Shown here: positions 54,165 through 62,575 of the stretch, piece by piece
How the letters are laid out: every line of letters begins with the position of its first letter
Numbering within the stretch: position 1 is the stretch's first letter
Assembly: GCA_964572965.1 (NCBI GenBank)
Contig: CAZNHL010000004.1
Span: 42,305 to 106,304 of the forward strand
Direction of reading: 5' to 3'
Length of the DNA stretch: 64,000 bases
Source: CAZNHL01 sp964572965
GTDB lineage: Bacteria > Bacteroidota > Bacteroidia > Cytophagales > UBA9547
Translations under genes and position numbers: made by a program
Notes under the pieces: generated by a model
Databases searched by the model: none
What the model was told of the DNA's origin: nothing
What the model saw: the letters and a program-made list of their open reading frames with translations, nothing else

Positions 54165-55319
54165 TTAATCCTTTCTTAAGCCAAGAATACTAAAAAAGAA
54201 ACTTGCTAAGAAACACTGTACACCAACAACAAGTGCAAATACCGATGGTACAACAACTCTTAACGAATCACTAGGGTTTAGAGCTCCATAAGAAGTTTTC
54301 TGCCATAAAGAAACAGAATAAAATGCACCTACAATCCCTGAAACGATTAATAAACCACTGAAAATCAATCCCGTCTCGAGATTAAAATACTTAAACAGGG
54401 TTTTCATATTATTGGTCTCAGGTAATAATTTTTGATTGACTGCATAAAACTTCGTCTGGAAGAAAAAGAGTATAAACTGTAGACCAATAAAGGCCAGAAT
54501 TGATGTAAACAATAATGTATTTACATCAAATGCCAATGTACCAACCCTAACAGGACCCATTAGTAACAATGCTGTAAAAATCGTACCTACCAAACTCAGA
54601 AAAATCCCAGGATAAAGAAATAACCAGGCCGGAGAATACATTAGCATAAAACGTAAGTGCCTCCATCCATCACGCCATGTTCTTAAATGTGGCGGGCGAC
54701 TTCTCCCATCAGGTCTTAAGATTGTAGGAACTTCCGCAATACTCATTTTATTGATACTTGCTTTAGTCACCATTTCTGTGGCGAACTCCATACCTGTTGT
54801 CTGCAACTCCATACGTTCAAAAGCTGCTTTAGAAAAACCTCTCAACCCACAATGGAAGTCTCCTATGTTGCTGCTAAAGAACAGCCTCCCTAAAAACGAT
54901 AAAACAGGATTACCTAAATAATAATGAAGAAAAGGCATCGCACCTTTTTCTATTCCACCTTTAAACCTGTTACCCATCACCAAATCGTAACCTTCACGAA
55001 GCTTATCAACATAGGGCTGCAGGTTTGTAAAATCATAACTATCATCAGAATCTCCCATAATAATATACTTTCCCTTAGCTGCCATAATACCACCCCTGAG
55101 AGCCGCACCATAACCCTTCATAGGAATATCTATTACTCTGGCTCCGTTGCGCCTTGCAATATCCTGAGAGCCGTCAGTACTACCATTATCACCTATTACA
55201 ACCTCTCCCTTTATTCCACTGCCTGTAATAAAGGAATTAGCTTTCTTTATACATGTCTCTAAAGTCTCCGCCTCGTTCAGACATGGCATAACAATGGTTA
55301 ATTCTACTGATTCAGTCAT
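54165..55319 (-). CDS. Glycosyltransferase family 2, dolichol-phosphate-mannose-synthase-like
   Basis: 384 residues from the ATG at 55319. The promoter at 55348-55377 lies between this ATG and an earlier in-frame ATG at 55391, which supports the later start. GT2 domain (about 1-230): LTIVMPCLNEAETL, GEVVIGDNGSTDGS, DSDDSYDF (DxD), RGGIMAAKGKYI. The rest has four hydrophobic helices, so the enzyme is membrane-bound and may make a polyprenyl-phosphate sugar used by GT-C enzymes such as the neighbouring 52569 protein. Confidence 0.87.
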   Translation of the reverse strand: MTESVELTIVMPCLNEAETLETCIKKANSFITGSGIKGEVVIGDNGSTDGSQDIARRNGARVIDIPMKGYGAALRGGIMAAKGKYIIMGDSDDSYDFTNLQPYVDKLREGYDLVMGNRFKGGIEKGAMPFLHYYLGNPVLSFLGRLFFSSNIGDFHCGLRGFSKAAFERMELQTTGMEFATEMVTKASINKMSIAEVPTILRPDGRSRPPHLRTWRDGWRHLRFMLMYSPAWLFLYPGIFLSLVGTIFTALLLMGPVRVGTLAFDVNTLLFTSILAFIGLQFILFFFQTKFYAVNQKLLPETNNMKTLFKYFNLETGLIFSGLLIVSGIVGAFYSVSLWQKTSYGALNPSDSLRVVVPSVFALVVGVQCFLASFFFSILGLRKD

Positions 55320-55347
55320 TGGCTTGGTAATAAATAATAGATTTTTA

Positions 55348-55377
55348 CAAAAATAATCATTTGGCTGATTTGGCAAT
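55348..55377 (-). promoter_or_regulatory. Promoter of the GT2 gene
   Basis: On the minus strand, TTG (55376-55374), an 18-nt spacer and TATTTTTG (55355-55348). The start codon at 55319 follows 29 nt on. Confidence 0.7.
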
Positions 55378-55401
55378 AAAAAAGGGTACAAATGTACCCT
55401 T
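55372..55401 (-). terminator. Terminator of lipA
   Basis: 8-bp stem (55382-55389 with 55394-55401), 4-nt loop, followed on the minus strand by TTTTTTATT. It lies 23 nt after the lipA stop and next to the GT2 promoter. Confidence 0.85.
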
Positions 55402-55423
55402 CCTTATATTATACTAATCTCCT

Positions 55424-56311
55424 TTATATCGGAACATTCACATGCCTTTCTGCATGGTAAGATGATCTTACAAGTGGTCCGGATTCTACATATTTTAACC
55501 CTCGCTTTAAACCTTCTTCTCTGTAATGGTCAAATAAATCAGGATGAATATACTCAGCTACTTCAATGTGCATTTTAGTAGGTTGCAGATATTGACCCAA
55601 AGTAAGAATATCTAAACCGTTTGCGGCTAAGTCGTCCATTGCCTGGTAAACTTCTTCTTTAGTTTCTCCCAACCCTAACATAATGCCAGACTTAGTCCTC
55701 TGGCCGAACTCTTTTGTTCTTCTTATCTGTTCAAGACTACGCTCATATTTTGCCTGTGGGCGTACTTTTCTATAAAGACTGCCAACAGTCTCCATATTAT
55801 GAGAAACAACCTCCTGACCAGGATTAATCATTGTAATCAAAGCATCCCAATTGCTTTTAACATCCGGGATTAGAGTTTCTATTGTTGTTTCAGGTGTTAA
55901 GTTTTTCACTTCAACAACTGTTTCATGCCAAATCTGAGCTCCTTTATCTTTTAACTCATCACGGTTAACTGAAGTAATTACAGCATGCTTTACTCCCATC
56001 AATTTAATGGCTTCAGCAACACGGCGGGGTTCGTCAGTATCATACTCATTCGGACGGCCTGTTTGTACCGCACAAAAAGTACAGCTTCTTGTACATACAT
56101 TCCCTAAAATCATGAATGTTGCCGTACCAGCCCCCCAGCATTCACCCATATTAGGGCAATTACCACTTTCGCAAATAGTATGCAGTTTGTATTCATCAAC
56201 CAAAGTTCTAACCTTAGCATACTCCGGCCCAATAGGCAGCTTCACCCTCAACCAATTCGGTCGGTTTCCCTTCGTCACAGAAGCAGCAGGAATTACAGGT
56301 AGTTCAATCAT
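55424..56311 (-). CDS. lipA: Lipoyl synthase
   Basis: 295 residues, radical-SAM enzyme that inserts two sulfurs into octanoyl groups on the E2 and GcvH proteins. Auxiliary cluster ligands Cys47, Cys52, Cys58 (CESGNCPNMGEC) and the SAM cluster CTRSCTFC (Cys73, 77, 80) are all present. The C-terminal RSSYHAE has the conserved serine of the auxiliary cluster. The start ATG at 56311 gives the usual N-terminus. Single gene. Confidence 0.97.
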   Translation of the reverse strand: MIELPVIPAASVTKGNRPNWLRVKLPIGPEYAKVRTLVDEYKLHTICESGNCPNMGECWGAGTATFMILGNVCTRSCTFCAVQTGRPNEYDTDEPRRVAEAIKLMGVKHAVITSVNRDELKDKGAQIWHETVVEVKNLTPETTIETLIPDVKSNWDALITMINPGQEVVSHNMETVGSLYRKVRPQAKYERSLEQIRRTKEFGQRTKSGIMLGLGETKEEVYQAMDDLAANGLDILTLGQYLQPTKMHIEVAEYIHPDLFDHYREEGLKRGLKYVESGPLVRSSYHAERHVNVPI

Positions 56312-56397
56312 TTTATGAAATTTGAAATAACAACAAATGCTTTCAGAGAAAGGTTTGTAAAGTTACACAGAAAAGATGACTTAGAAATGAGATAGGC

Positions 56398-57123
56398 TTA
56401 GTTTCTACGCCCAAAATAGATTACTGCAAAAGCTGACGTAAAAACACTTTTACTTCTTGCTTCAGTTTCCGGGGTCAATTCAATTTTTTGGGTATAGGCT
56501 TCAACCAAAAAACCCAGTTCCAAACCTGTGATATTTCTTGAAGAACCAAATTCCAATATAGCAGAAACCCTCCCAGTCAGCCCCATTACAAGCTTAGCCT
56601 GGTCAAATCCGGAAAGAATGCCAGCTCCTCCATAAATACTATCAAGGTTCATCTTATCATAATACTGAGTTGGCTTTGCTTTCTCTGATGATGGTCCATA
56701 TAGTAACAAATAAGGCTTTACAATTCCAAAAGACGGGCCTAGAGCCACATTACCGTTCAAATGAATTCCTTCGTCTTTAGACTTCTTGAAAAGGACAAAT
56801 TCTCTACCATATAAAAGCCTGACAGGAAAAAGGTAATTCGTTTTCTTATAGATGTAAGTATTGTTGTTAGCATTTGCGACAACCCTCACTTCTTTAGGGT
56901 TTTTAACATTCACTATTTCAAGATAAATAGCATGGTATTTTCTTGGTTTATACCTCCATGACGCTTTAAGAGTCAGACCTGACAAAACACCTCCATTTGT
57001 GTTCATGTTCAAACCACCATAAAACTCACTTTTATAGTCACTTTCTTCAGCATAATCCTGGGCTTGAACGCTTAATACACCTATAGAAAATATTAAAAAC
57101 AGTATAAGACGATAAAATCTCAA
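56398..57123 (-). CDS. Outer-membrane barrel-like protein, conserved in Bacteroidota
   Basis: 241 residues with a signal peptide (ending VQAQ). The rest is strand-rich (AIYLEIVNVKN, GLTLKASWRYKPRK, FAVIYFGRRN) with Gly/aromatic alternation and ends in FAVIYFGRRN, in keeping with a small barrel. I do not recognise a named family. Single gene; leader of about 200 nt in front of it holds only a terminator of the oxidase cluster. Confidence 0.72.
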   Translation of the reverse strand: MRFYRLILFLIFSIGVLSVQAQDYAEESDYKSEFYGGLNMNTNGGVLSGLTLKASWRYKPRKYHAIYLEIVNVKNPKEVRVVANANNNTYIYKKTNYLFPVRLLYGREFVLFKKSKDEGIHLNGNVALGPSFGIVKPYLLLYGPSSEKAKPTQYYDKMNLDSIYGGAGILSGFDQAKLVMGLTGRVSAILEFGSSRNITGLELGFLVEAYTQKIELTPETEARSKSVFTSAFAVIYFGRRN

Positions 57124-57250
57124 AAGTGTCAGGTTTTAAATTGAAGTTAAAATTGAAGAAAAAGGTTGAGTATGGCAACTCTCTATACGTTTATTGTAAC
57201 GAAACTTTTAAAACAAAATTGAATCGTTGTTTCATAGCCTCATCAAATAG

Positions 57251-57286
57251 CTAAAAAAGCAGCACATTCCTGTACTGCTTTTTTAG
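57251..57286 (-). terminator. Terminator of the cytochrome oxidase cluster
   Basis: Perfect 12-bp stem (57251-57262 with 57275-57286) with AAAAAA/TTTTTT in the arms, 12-nt loop. It lies 37 nt beyond the stop of the last gene of the cluster (57323). Confidence 0.85.
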
Positions 57287-57322
57287 TTTATAGTCTGACA
57301 ATTAAAAGATTAACTGCTATAA

Positions 57323-57601
57323 TCAGGCAAGTTTACCCTTTAAAATATTCACTATACTACTCTGCTTTTCTTTATTCTTTTTGCTGTTTTTATACCACAT
57401 AAAAGCAATAATAGCAAAAAGTATATAAGGAATAGACATCAGATACAAAATACCCGAGTTCAAACCCGATCCTGTAGGATTGCCACTTTTAGCGTTACTT
57501 TCAAGCGTGGCTTTACACATCGCACACTGTGCGTACAAATCAGTATTTACTACCAATAAGCTAACCAGAATAACCGACAATATAATTAATGCATTTTTCA
57601 T
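57323..57601 (-). CDS. Small exported CxxC membrane protein at the end of the oxidase cluster
   Basis: 92 residues: an N-terminal hydrophobic leader, then QCAMCKATLESN with Cys26 and Cys29, a Gly-rich turn and one clear transmembrane helix (YLMSIPYILFAIIAFMWY), and a Lys-rich cytoplasmic end. If the leader is cleaved after YAQ, the CxxC sits on the first residues of the mature chain. The place in the cluster next to SCO and DUF420 suggests a role in oxidase assembly or copper handling, which is inference. Confidence 0.78.
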   Translation of the reverse strand: MKNALIILSVILVSLLVVNTDLYAQCAMCKATLESNAKSGNPTGSGLNSGILYLMSIPYILFAIIAFMWYKNSKKNKEKQSSIVNILKGKLA

Positions 57602-57635
57602 ATTTATAAAACTGTTATCAACTTAATAAGTTCTA

Positions 57636-58169
57636 TTATTTATAAAAAGGTAAAATCATCAGATAAACTATTACCCCACTCATTGATACATATAACCAAA
57701 TAGGGAATGAATACTTCACCATTTTCTTATGCTCCTGATACTGACCTGTTAATGCATAAAATAGTGATAACAGTACTAATGGAACTACACCAATAGAAAG
57801 TAAGATATGTGTGATCAGAATAAAGTAATAAATCCACAATATAATGCCAGTATAACCACTGCTTGTAGATTCATTAGACATATGATATGTTACATAAGCA
57901 ACTAAAAAAACAGCTCCTAAATAAAAGGCTATTTTCATCATTTTCTCATGCATAACCCGGTTATTCTGCCTGATATAGGACAGGCCAAGAATTAAGGCAA
58001 TAGCAGTAAGTGTGTTTATTGTTCCGATTACATGCGGTAAAACCTTTGTCCATTCACCTAAATACACTTTTGTTCTTATTCCTAATAGTGATGCCACAAC
58101 CAAAGGTATAGCTACTGACAATATATATATCAGTTTTTTGTATGCACCATATTTCTCATGCGTAATCAT
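57636..58169 (-). CDS. DUF420 membrane protein
   Basis: 177 residues, four to five helices. The His-rich ends of the helices (LPHVIGTINTLTAIALILG, MHEKMMKIAFYLGAVFLVAYVTYHM, ITHILLSIGVVPL) match DUF420, often found with caa3-type oxidase genes (CtaM-like). CtaM helps assemble oxidase in Bacillus-type bacteria, so an assembly role is plausible here. It follows SCO by 1 nt. Confidence 0.87.
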   Translation of the reverse strand: MITHEKYGAYKKLIYILSVAIPLVVASLLGIRTKVYLGEWTKVLPHVIGTINTLTAIALILGLSYIRQNNRVMHEKMMKIAFYLGAVFLVAYVTYHMSNESTSSGYTGIILWIYYFILITHILLSIGVVPLVLLSLFYALTGQYQEHKKMVKYSFPIWLYVSMSGVIVYLMILPFYK

Positions 58170-58170
58170 G

Positions 58171-58854
58171 TTACTTTTTCGCTATTTCGTATTCGTGTAA
58201 TAAAATCTTTATCTCCAAAAGCAGCTTATCAACTTCTTTTGGGTCAGTACCATTATAATAGCCCCTGATATGCTTTTCTTTATCAACAAGTATTAATTTT
58301 TCACTATGGATAAACTGATCTTCAATTGGCAAAGTTGTATCCTGTAATGTGGAGATAAAATAACCTTTCTGACCTAAATCATATAACGATTGTTTATCGC
58401 CGGTTACAAAATACCATTTATCCTTAGTGGCATTATGCAGCTTTGCATAAGCTGCCAGTACGCTAACAGAATCTGTCTCCGGATCTACGGTATGAGAAAT
58501 AATCTTTACATGTTGATTATCTTTAAACATGTCCTGCACCCTTTCTAATTGATTGGACATCTTCGGACAAATAGAGCCACAAGTTGTAAAGAAAAAGTCT
58601 GCAACATAAACACCGCCATCCAACTGTTTCTGCGTTACTTCATTACCATACTGATCTTTGAATTTAAAATCAGGTACGGTATGAAATATAGTATCATTCA
58701 CTTCTTTACCATCTACAATATGCTTTTCTACATCTATAGGGAAGAAGGTACGAAGCCCATAATGGTTTTCACCAAAACACTTCAGAAATATATAAACCAA
58801 AACCGGTACAGCTAATAAAAGTATTAGTGCACCGGCCTTAAATAATTTATTCAT
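58171..58854 (-). CDS. SCO1/SenC copper chaperone
   Basis: 227 residues: one N-terminal membrane helix, then a thioredoxin-like domain with Cys92 and Cys96 (CGSICPK) and His183 (FIHSEKL), the copper ligands of SCO proteins. It delivers copper to CuA of subunit II. Membrane-anchored, facing the periplasm. Within the oxidase operon. Confidence 0.94.
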   Translation of the reverse strand: MNKLFKAGALILLLAVPVLVYIFLKCFGENHYGLRTFFPIDVEKHIVDGKEVNDTIFHTVPDFKFKDQYGNEVTQKQLDGGVYVADFFFTTCGSICPKMSNQLERVQDMFKDNQHVKIISHTVDPETDSVSVLAAYAKLHNATKDKWYFVTGDKQSLYDLGQKGYFISTLQDTTLPIEDQFIHSEKLILVDKEKHIRGYYNGTDPKEVDKLLLEIKILLHEYEIAKK

Positions 58855-58861
58855 TAAATCC

Positions 58862-59215
58862 TTATTTTATCAATCCTTGCAAAGCGTCTAAAATTGCAGA
58901 CCCTTCATACATCATTGCGATAATAAACCAGATCAGGAAAATGATTGGCAAACCTAATGACCAAATCAATACTTTCGCCTCATGGGCCAAGTGCATAAAC
59001 TCAGCAACAATATAAAACGCTTTAACTATTGTCAGAGACAAGAATAAAGTAATAACTACTACCTGGTTCATCTCCATTGGTCCTTTTGCAAAGGCAATGA
59101 TAAACTCTACAGTTGTAATTGCTGACAAAATCCAAAATACTTTCCAGATTCCTTTAGTATTAGCTTTTGGAATTTCTCTTTCTTCAGAAGCTGAAACTAC
59201 TGCATGTGCTGCCAT
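58862..59215 (-). CDS. Cytochrome c oxidase subunit IV-like protein
   Basis: 117 residues, three helices (IWKVFWILSAITTVEFIIAF, VVVITLFLSLTIVKAFYIVAEF, LIWSLGLPIIFLIWFIIAMMYE), with the HLAHEAKV link, the pattern of the caa3 subunit IV/COX4_pro_2 family in Bacteroidota. Small structural subunit; 31 nt after subunit III. Confidence 0.85.
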   Translation of the reverse strand: MAAHAVVSASEEREIPKANTKGIWKVFWILSAITTVEFIIAFAKGPMEMNQVVVITLFLSLTIVKAFYIVAEFMHLAHEAKVLIWSLGLPIIFLIWFIIAMMYEGSAILDALQGLIK

Positions 59216-59245
59216 ATCTCAATAAATTTATATCGTAAGTAATAA

Positions 59246-59965
59246 TTAGATCAAATAGAAGAAGGTAAATACGAATACCCAAACAAGATCCACAAAGTGC
59301 CAGTAAAGACCTACTTTCTCTACCATTTCGTAATGACCTCTTTCTTGGTAAGTACCTGTAATTACATTATAGAAAATGATATAGTTGATGATCACACCTG
59401 ATAATACGTGAGTTCCGTGAAAACCAGTAATAAAAAAGAACAAATCAGCAAACAATGGCGGGCCATACGGGTTAGTTACCAGGTTAGCAGTATGTCCATC
59501 AATACCTCTGATAAAAGTTGACCACTCCCAAGCTTGAGATCCTAAGAAAGCAATACCACCGGCAAGCGTCCAAAGCATCCATTTAGCAACAGCTTTCTGA
59601 TCCATACGCTTCCCTGCTTCAACAGCCAATACCATTGTTACAGATGAGAAAATGAGGATAAAAGTCATCAACCCTACGAATGCCAAAGGTAAATTAGCAT
59701 GTGTAAACGGGAAGTGAGTAAATACCATTTCCGGAATTGGCCAGTAGTCCTGAGAGAAAACGAAGTCTTTTGCATGGCCTACATAAGCCAAATGCTTGCT
59801 TCTCATGAAACCATAAGTAATCAACAAAGCTGAAAAAGAGAAGGTATCAGACAATAGGAAAAACCACATCATCAATTTACCATAACTCGCTTTGAAAGGC
59901 GATACACCTCCACCGTTCCAAAGTTTGGAATCAGACTGTTCAACAACTGCTGCTGCGTGAGCCAT
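59246..59965 (-). CDS. ctaE: Cytochrome c oxidase subunit III (longer copy)
   Basis: 239 residues, about 5-6 helices. Typical subunit III motifs: KLMMWFFLLSDTFSFSALL, SQAWEWSTFI, FFITGFHGTHVLSGV, YWHFVDLVWVFVFTFFY. Subunit III stabilises the subunit I proton path. It lies next to a second subunit III gene (59982). Confidence 0.93.
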   Translation of the reverse strand: MAHAAAVVEQSDSKLWNGGGVSPFKASYGKLMMWFFLLSDTFSFSALLITYGFMRSKHLAYVGHAKDFVFSQDYWPIPEMVFTHFPFTHANLPLAFVGLMTFILIFSSVTMVLAVEAGKRMDQKAVAKWMLWTLAGGIAFLGSQAWEWSTFIRGIDGHTANLVTNPYGPPLFADLFFFITGFHGTHVLSGVIINYIIFYNVITGTYQERGHYEMVEKVGLYWHFVDLVWVFVFTFFYLI

Positions 59966-59981
59966 ATTTACTAGAGTTTAA

Positions 59982-60572
59982 TTAATTATTTAACAGTAAA
60001 AATAAAAACAAATATATCCAAAGTCCATCTAAAAAGTGCCAGAAAGTACTGCACATTTCTAATAAGGTTAAGTTTTTGGAATGAATCTTACGTTTGAACG
60101 ACGAAATTAAAACAATTATCAGAAATATAATACCACCAACAAGGTGAATTCCATGCAATCCGGTCAAAACATAAAGGAATGACCCTGCAGGATTGCTGCT
60201 TGGACCAGAAAACCACACATGATTTTCTACCAGTTTTCCCCACGCATCAAGCTGTAAGACAAGGAAAAGTACTCCTAAAGCAGTAGTAATGATAGTCGCT
60301 ATTTTGACATATTCTAAATTATCTTTCTTGGCCGAAAGATAAGCCCAATGCAGGGTTCCGCTACTTGCAAGTAAGACAAAAGTACTTACCCATAAAACGG
60401 GAGGTAAATCGAACTCCATCCAATTACCATCTCCTTTTCTAACAATATAAGCACTTGTCAATGCTGCAAAAATCATTATAACACTTACAATAAACAACCA
60501 CACAGCAAACTTCTGTGGATGCATGGCCGATTGTCTTTCCGAATTTTCCTCAATACTCATATCTGCATTCAT
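59982..60572 (-). CDS. Cytochrome c oxidase subunit III (shorter copy)
   Basis: 196 residues from the ATG at 60572, 4 nt after the ctaB stop; an AAGGAG stretch sits right in front, so the ATG at 60560 (12 nt from it) may be used instead. FAVWLFIVSVIMIFAALTSAYIVRKG at the start, VLTGLHGIHLVGGIIFL and STFWHFLDGLWIYLFLFL are subunit III motifs. Two subunit III genes in tandem are common in Bacteroidota oxidase clusters. Confidence 0.9.
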   Translation of the reverse strand: MNADMSIEENSERQSAMHPQKFAVWLFIVSVIMIFAALTSAYIVRKGDGNWMEFDLPPVLWVSTFVLLASSGTLHWAYLSAKKDNLEYVKIATIITTALGVLFLVLQLDAWGKLVENHVWFSGPSSNPAGSFLYVLTGLHGIHLVGGIIFLIIVLISSFKRKIHSKNLTLLEMCSTFWHFLDGLWIYLFLFLLLNN

Positions 60573-60576
60573 CTCC

Positions 60577-61479
60577 TTAAATTTTATCCAACACAAAAGC
60601 AATCTGAACTATAGGCAAGTATAAAAACGAGCCAAACATAATCATACGGGCAGCTTTATTACTACATTCTTTCATCAAATAGAAAGTCTGAGCTAAAAAC
60701 AGGACGCCACAGGCCACTGCTATCAATGCAGAAACAATTCCTGTCATCCCCAACAAATAAGGCATAAAGCCTAAAGGGATCAATAACAATGTATAGATCA
60801 TTATCTGGAAAGCTGTATTAATATTTTTACCACTTCCAGGTAATAAACGAATACCGGCCTTCTTATAATCTTCGTCCAATACCCAGGCAATTGCCCAGAA
60901 ATGTGGAAACTGCCATACAAATTGTATAGCAAAAAGAATCCCTGGTTCAAGCCCAAAGTGGTTAGTTGCTCCTACCCAACCAATCATAGGAGGTAAGGCT
61001 CCCGGAATAGCTCCTACTAAAACGGCAATTGAACTTTTTGTCTTAAGAGGGGTATATGCAAATGCATATAACAACAAAGAAGCAAATGCAAGAATAGCAG
61101 TCTTTGGATTTATGAAAGTGATAAACAGGTACAATCCAGCTACTGCTAAAATGGTTGCGAACAAAACCGCTTCATTCACATTCAATACGCCTGTAGGCAA
61201 AGGTCTGTTAAGAGTTCTTGTCATCAACTTATCAAGATCCTTCTCATAAATCTGATTCAGTGTATTGCTAGCACCCGTAATCAATAAGCCTGCAATCGAG
61301 AATATAATAAAATGAGCCCAGTCAAATTGACCTCTCACCCCAAGGATATAACACATACTTGCTGAAAACACAACAAGAAATGTTAATCTTAATTTCATCA
61401 AATCTACTAACGCCTTCAACTTTGCAGTAAAAAGGCTTAGATTTAAAATAGAATTATTTGTTTCTTCAAACGACCTCAT
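60577..61479 (-). CDS. ctaB: Protoheme IX farnesyltransferase (heme O synthase)
   Basis: 300 residues from the ATG at 61479. A longer frame from 61545 would lie inside ctaA by 80 nt, so the later start is preferred (14-nt overlap). UbiA-family membrane enzyme: GASNTLNQIYEKDLDKLMTRTLNRPLP carries the NxxxDxxxD metal/prenyl motif; FALWQFPHFWAIAW-like stretch (here FVWQFPHFWAIAWVLDEDYKKAG) is the second motif. It adds farnesyl to heme B for heme O. Confidence 0.95.
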   Translation of the reverse strand: MRSFEETNNSILNLSLFTAKLKALVDLMKLRLTFLVVFSASMCYILGVRGQFDWAHFIIFSIAGLLITGASNTLNQIYEKDLDKLMTRTLNRPLPTGVLNVNEAVLFATILAVAGLYLFITFINPKTAILAFASLLLYAFAYTPLKTKSSIAVLVGAIPGALPPMIGWVGATNHFGLEPGILFAIQFVWQFPHFWAIAWVLDEDYKKAGIRLLPGSGKNINTAFQIMIYTLLLIPLGFMPYLLGMTGIVSALIAVACGVLFLAQTFYLMKECSNKAARMIMFGSFLYLPIVQIAFVLDKI

Positions 61480-62548
61480 ATGCCCCTGTTTTAACTTCCT
61501 TATTACTAAAATTATGTAATATGAAGAACCAATATTGAATACCAAATATCATAGTTCCCAGTACCAAATGCACTGGTTGTATAAAAGCAGGAAATCCTAA
61601 ATAATTCAGAATTACTCCTGTAAATATTTCCAGAACAATCAAACCAGCAACCACCACTACTCCTCTTCTTACAATACTACCTTCATCCGTATTCTTTATT
61701 ACCTGGCTGGCTAGCAATACTGCTATAGCCAATAAAAGAACAGAGAAAGACCTATGTATTAAAAACTCGACCCCTGTCTCGGATATCCATTCAGAACGCC
61801 TCTCCCCACCTAATTGAAGCCCAATATCATCTATGTTTTCTCTTACTTGTGTGCCCAAGATTATCTGAATAAAAATCAGACTCAAGAACAAAATATTCAA
61901 TCTTTTAATTCTGACAGAATTTGTGGTCTTAATCTGAACATGATGTTCTTTTTGAGATCTCACAACTGTATAAGTCAACACACATACTAACAATAGTGCC
62001 AGTATCATATGAATTGTAATCGCAAATGGGACTAAATTAGTCGAAACCAATATAGATCCGAACCAGCCTTCAAAACCAACAAGGACAAAGGACAAAAAGC
62101 TCAGATAGAAAATCCATTTATCACTTTTCAAATATGGCCAAGAAGCTACTACTACAGCAAATACCAGCAACCCTATCACTACACCGACTAATCGGTTAAT
62201 ATACTCTATTTTAGTTTTTACAGGATTAAAATCCTGTTCCTGATAAATCTGTTTATCAGTTGAAATTTTATAAGCTAGTTCATTAAAACCAAGTTTATCT
62301 AATAAAGAAGCCAGTTTTACATTTTTAACTCTTCTTTTTTCAGCATAAACTTCTTTGTAGTTGTCAGGCAACTCACTTACTTCTGATGGTGGCAGCCACG
62401 TTCCAAAGCACTTTGGCCAATCGGGGCACCCCATACCGGAACCGGTACTTCTGACAATTCCTCCTACTAATATTAAAAAATAGACCGATACAACAGTCCA
62501 TAAACCTAGTCTACGGAAAATTATATCGGTCTTATTCAAATTCATCAA
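61466..62548 (-). CDS. ctaA: Heme A synthase (COX15/CtaA family)
   Basis: 360 residues, about eight helices in two four-helix halves. N-terminal GSGMGCPDWPKCFGTWLPP has the Cys pair of the type with a disulfide loop; His residues for heme binding are in RLVGVVIG-adjacent (EYINRLVGVV), AITIHMILALL and LIHRSFSVLL, FIQPVHLVLGTMIFG. It oxidises heme O to heme A for the oxidase. 27 nt downstream of subunit I. Confidence 0.93.
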   Translation of the reverse strand: MMNLNKTDIIFRRLGLWTVVSVYFLILVGGIVRSTGSGMGCPDWPKCFGTWLPPSEVSELPDNYKEVYAEKRRVKNVKLASLLDKLGFNELAYKISTDKQIYQEQDFNPVKTKIEYINRLVGVVIGLLVFAVVVASWPYLKSDKWIFYLSFLSFVLVGFEGWFGSILVSTNLVPFAITIHMILALLLVCVLTYTVVRSQKEHHVQIKTTNSVRIKRLNILFLSLIFIQIILGTQVRENIDDIGLQLGGERRSEWISETGVEFLIHRSFSVLLLAIAVLLASQVIKNTDEGSIVRRGVVVVAGLIVLEIFTGVILNYLGFPAFIQPVHLVLGTMIFGIQYWFFILHNFSNKEVKTGAYEVV

Positions 62549-62575
62549 TTTAATCTATCTACAGATAGAATATAG

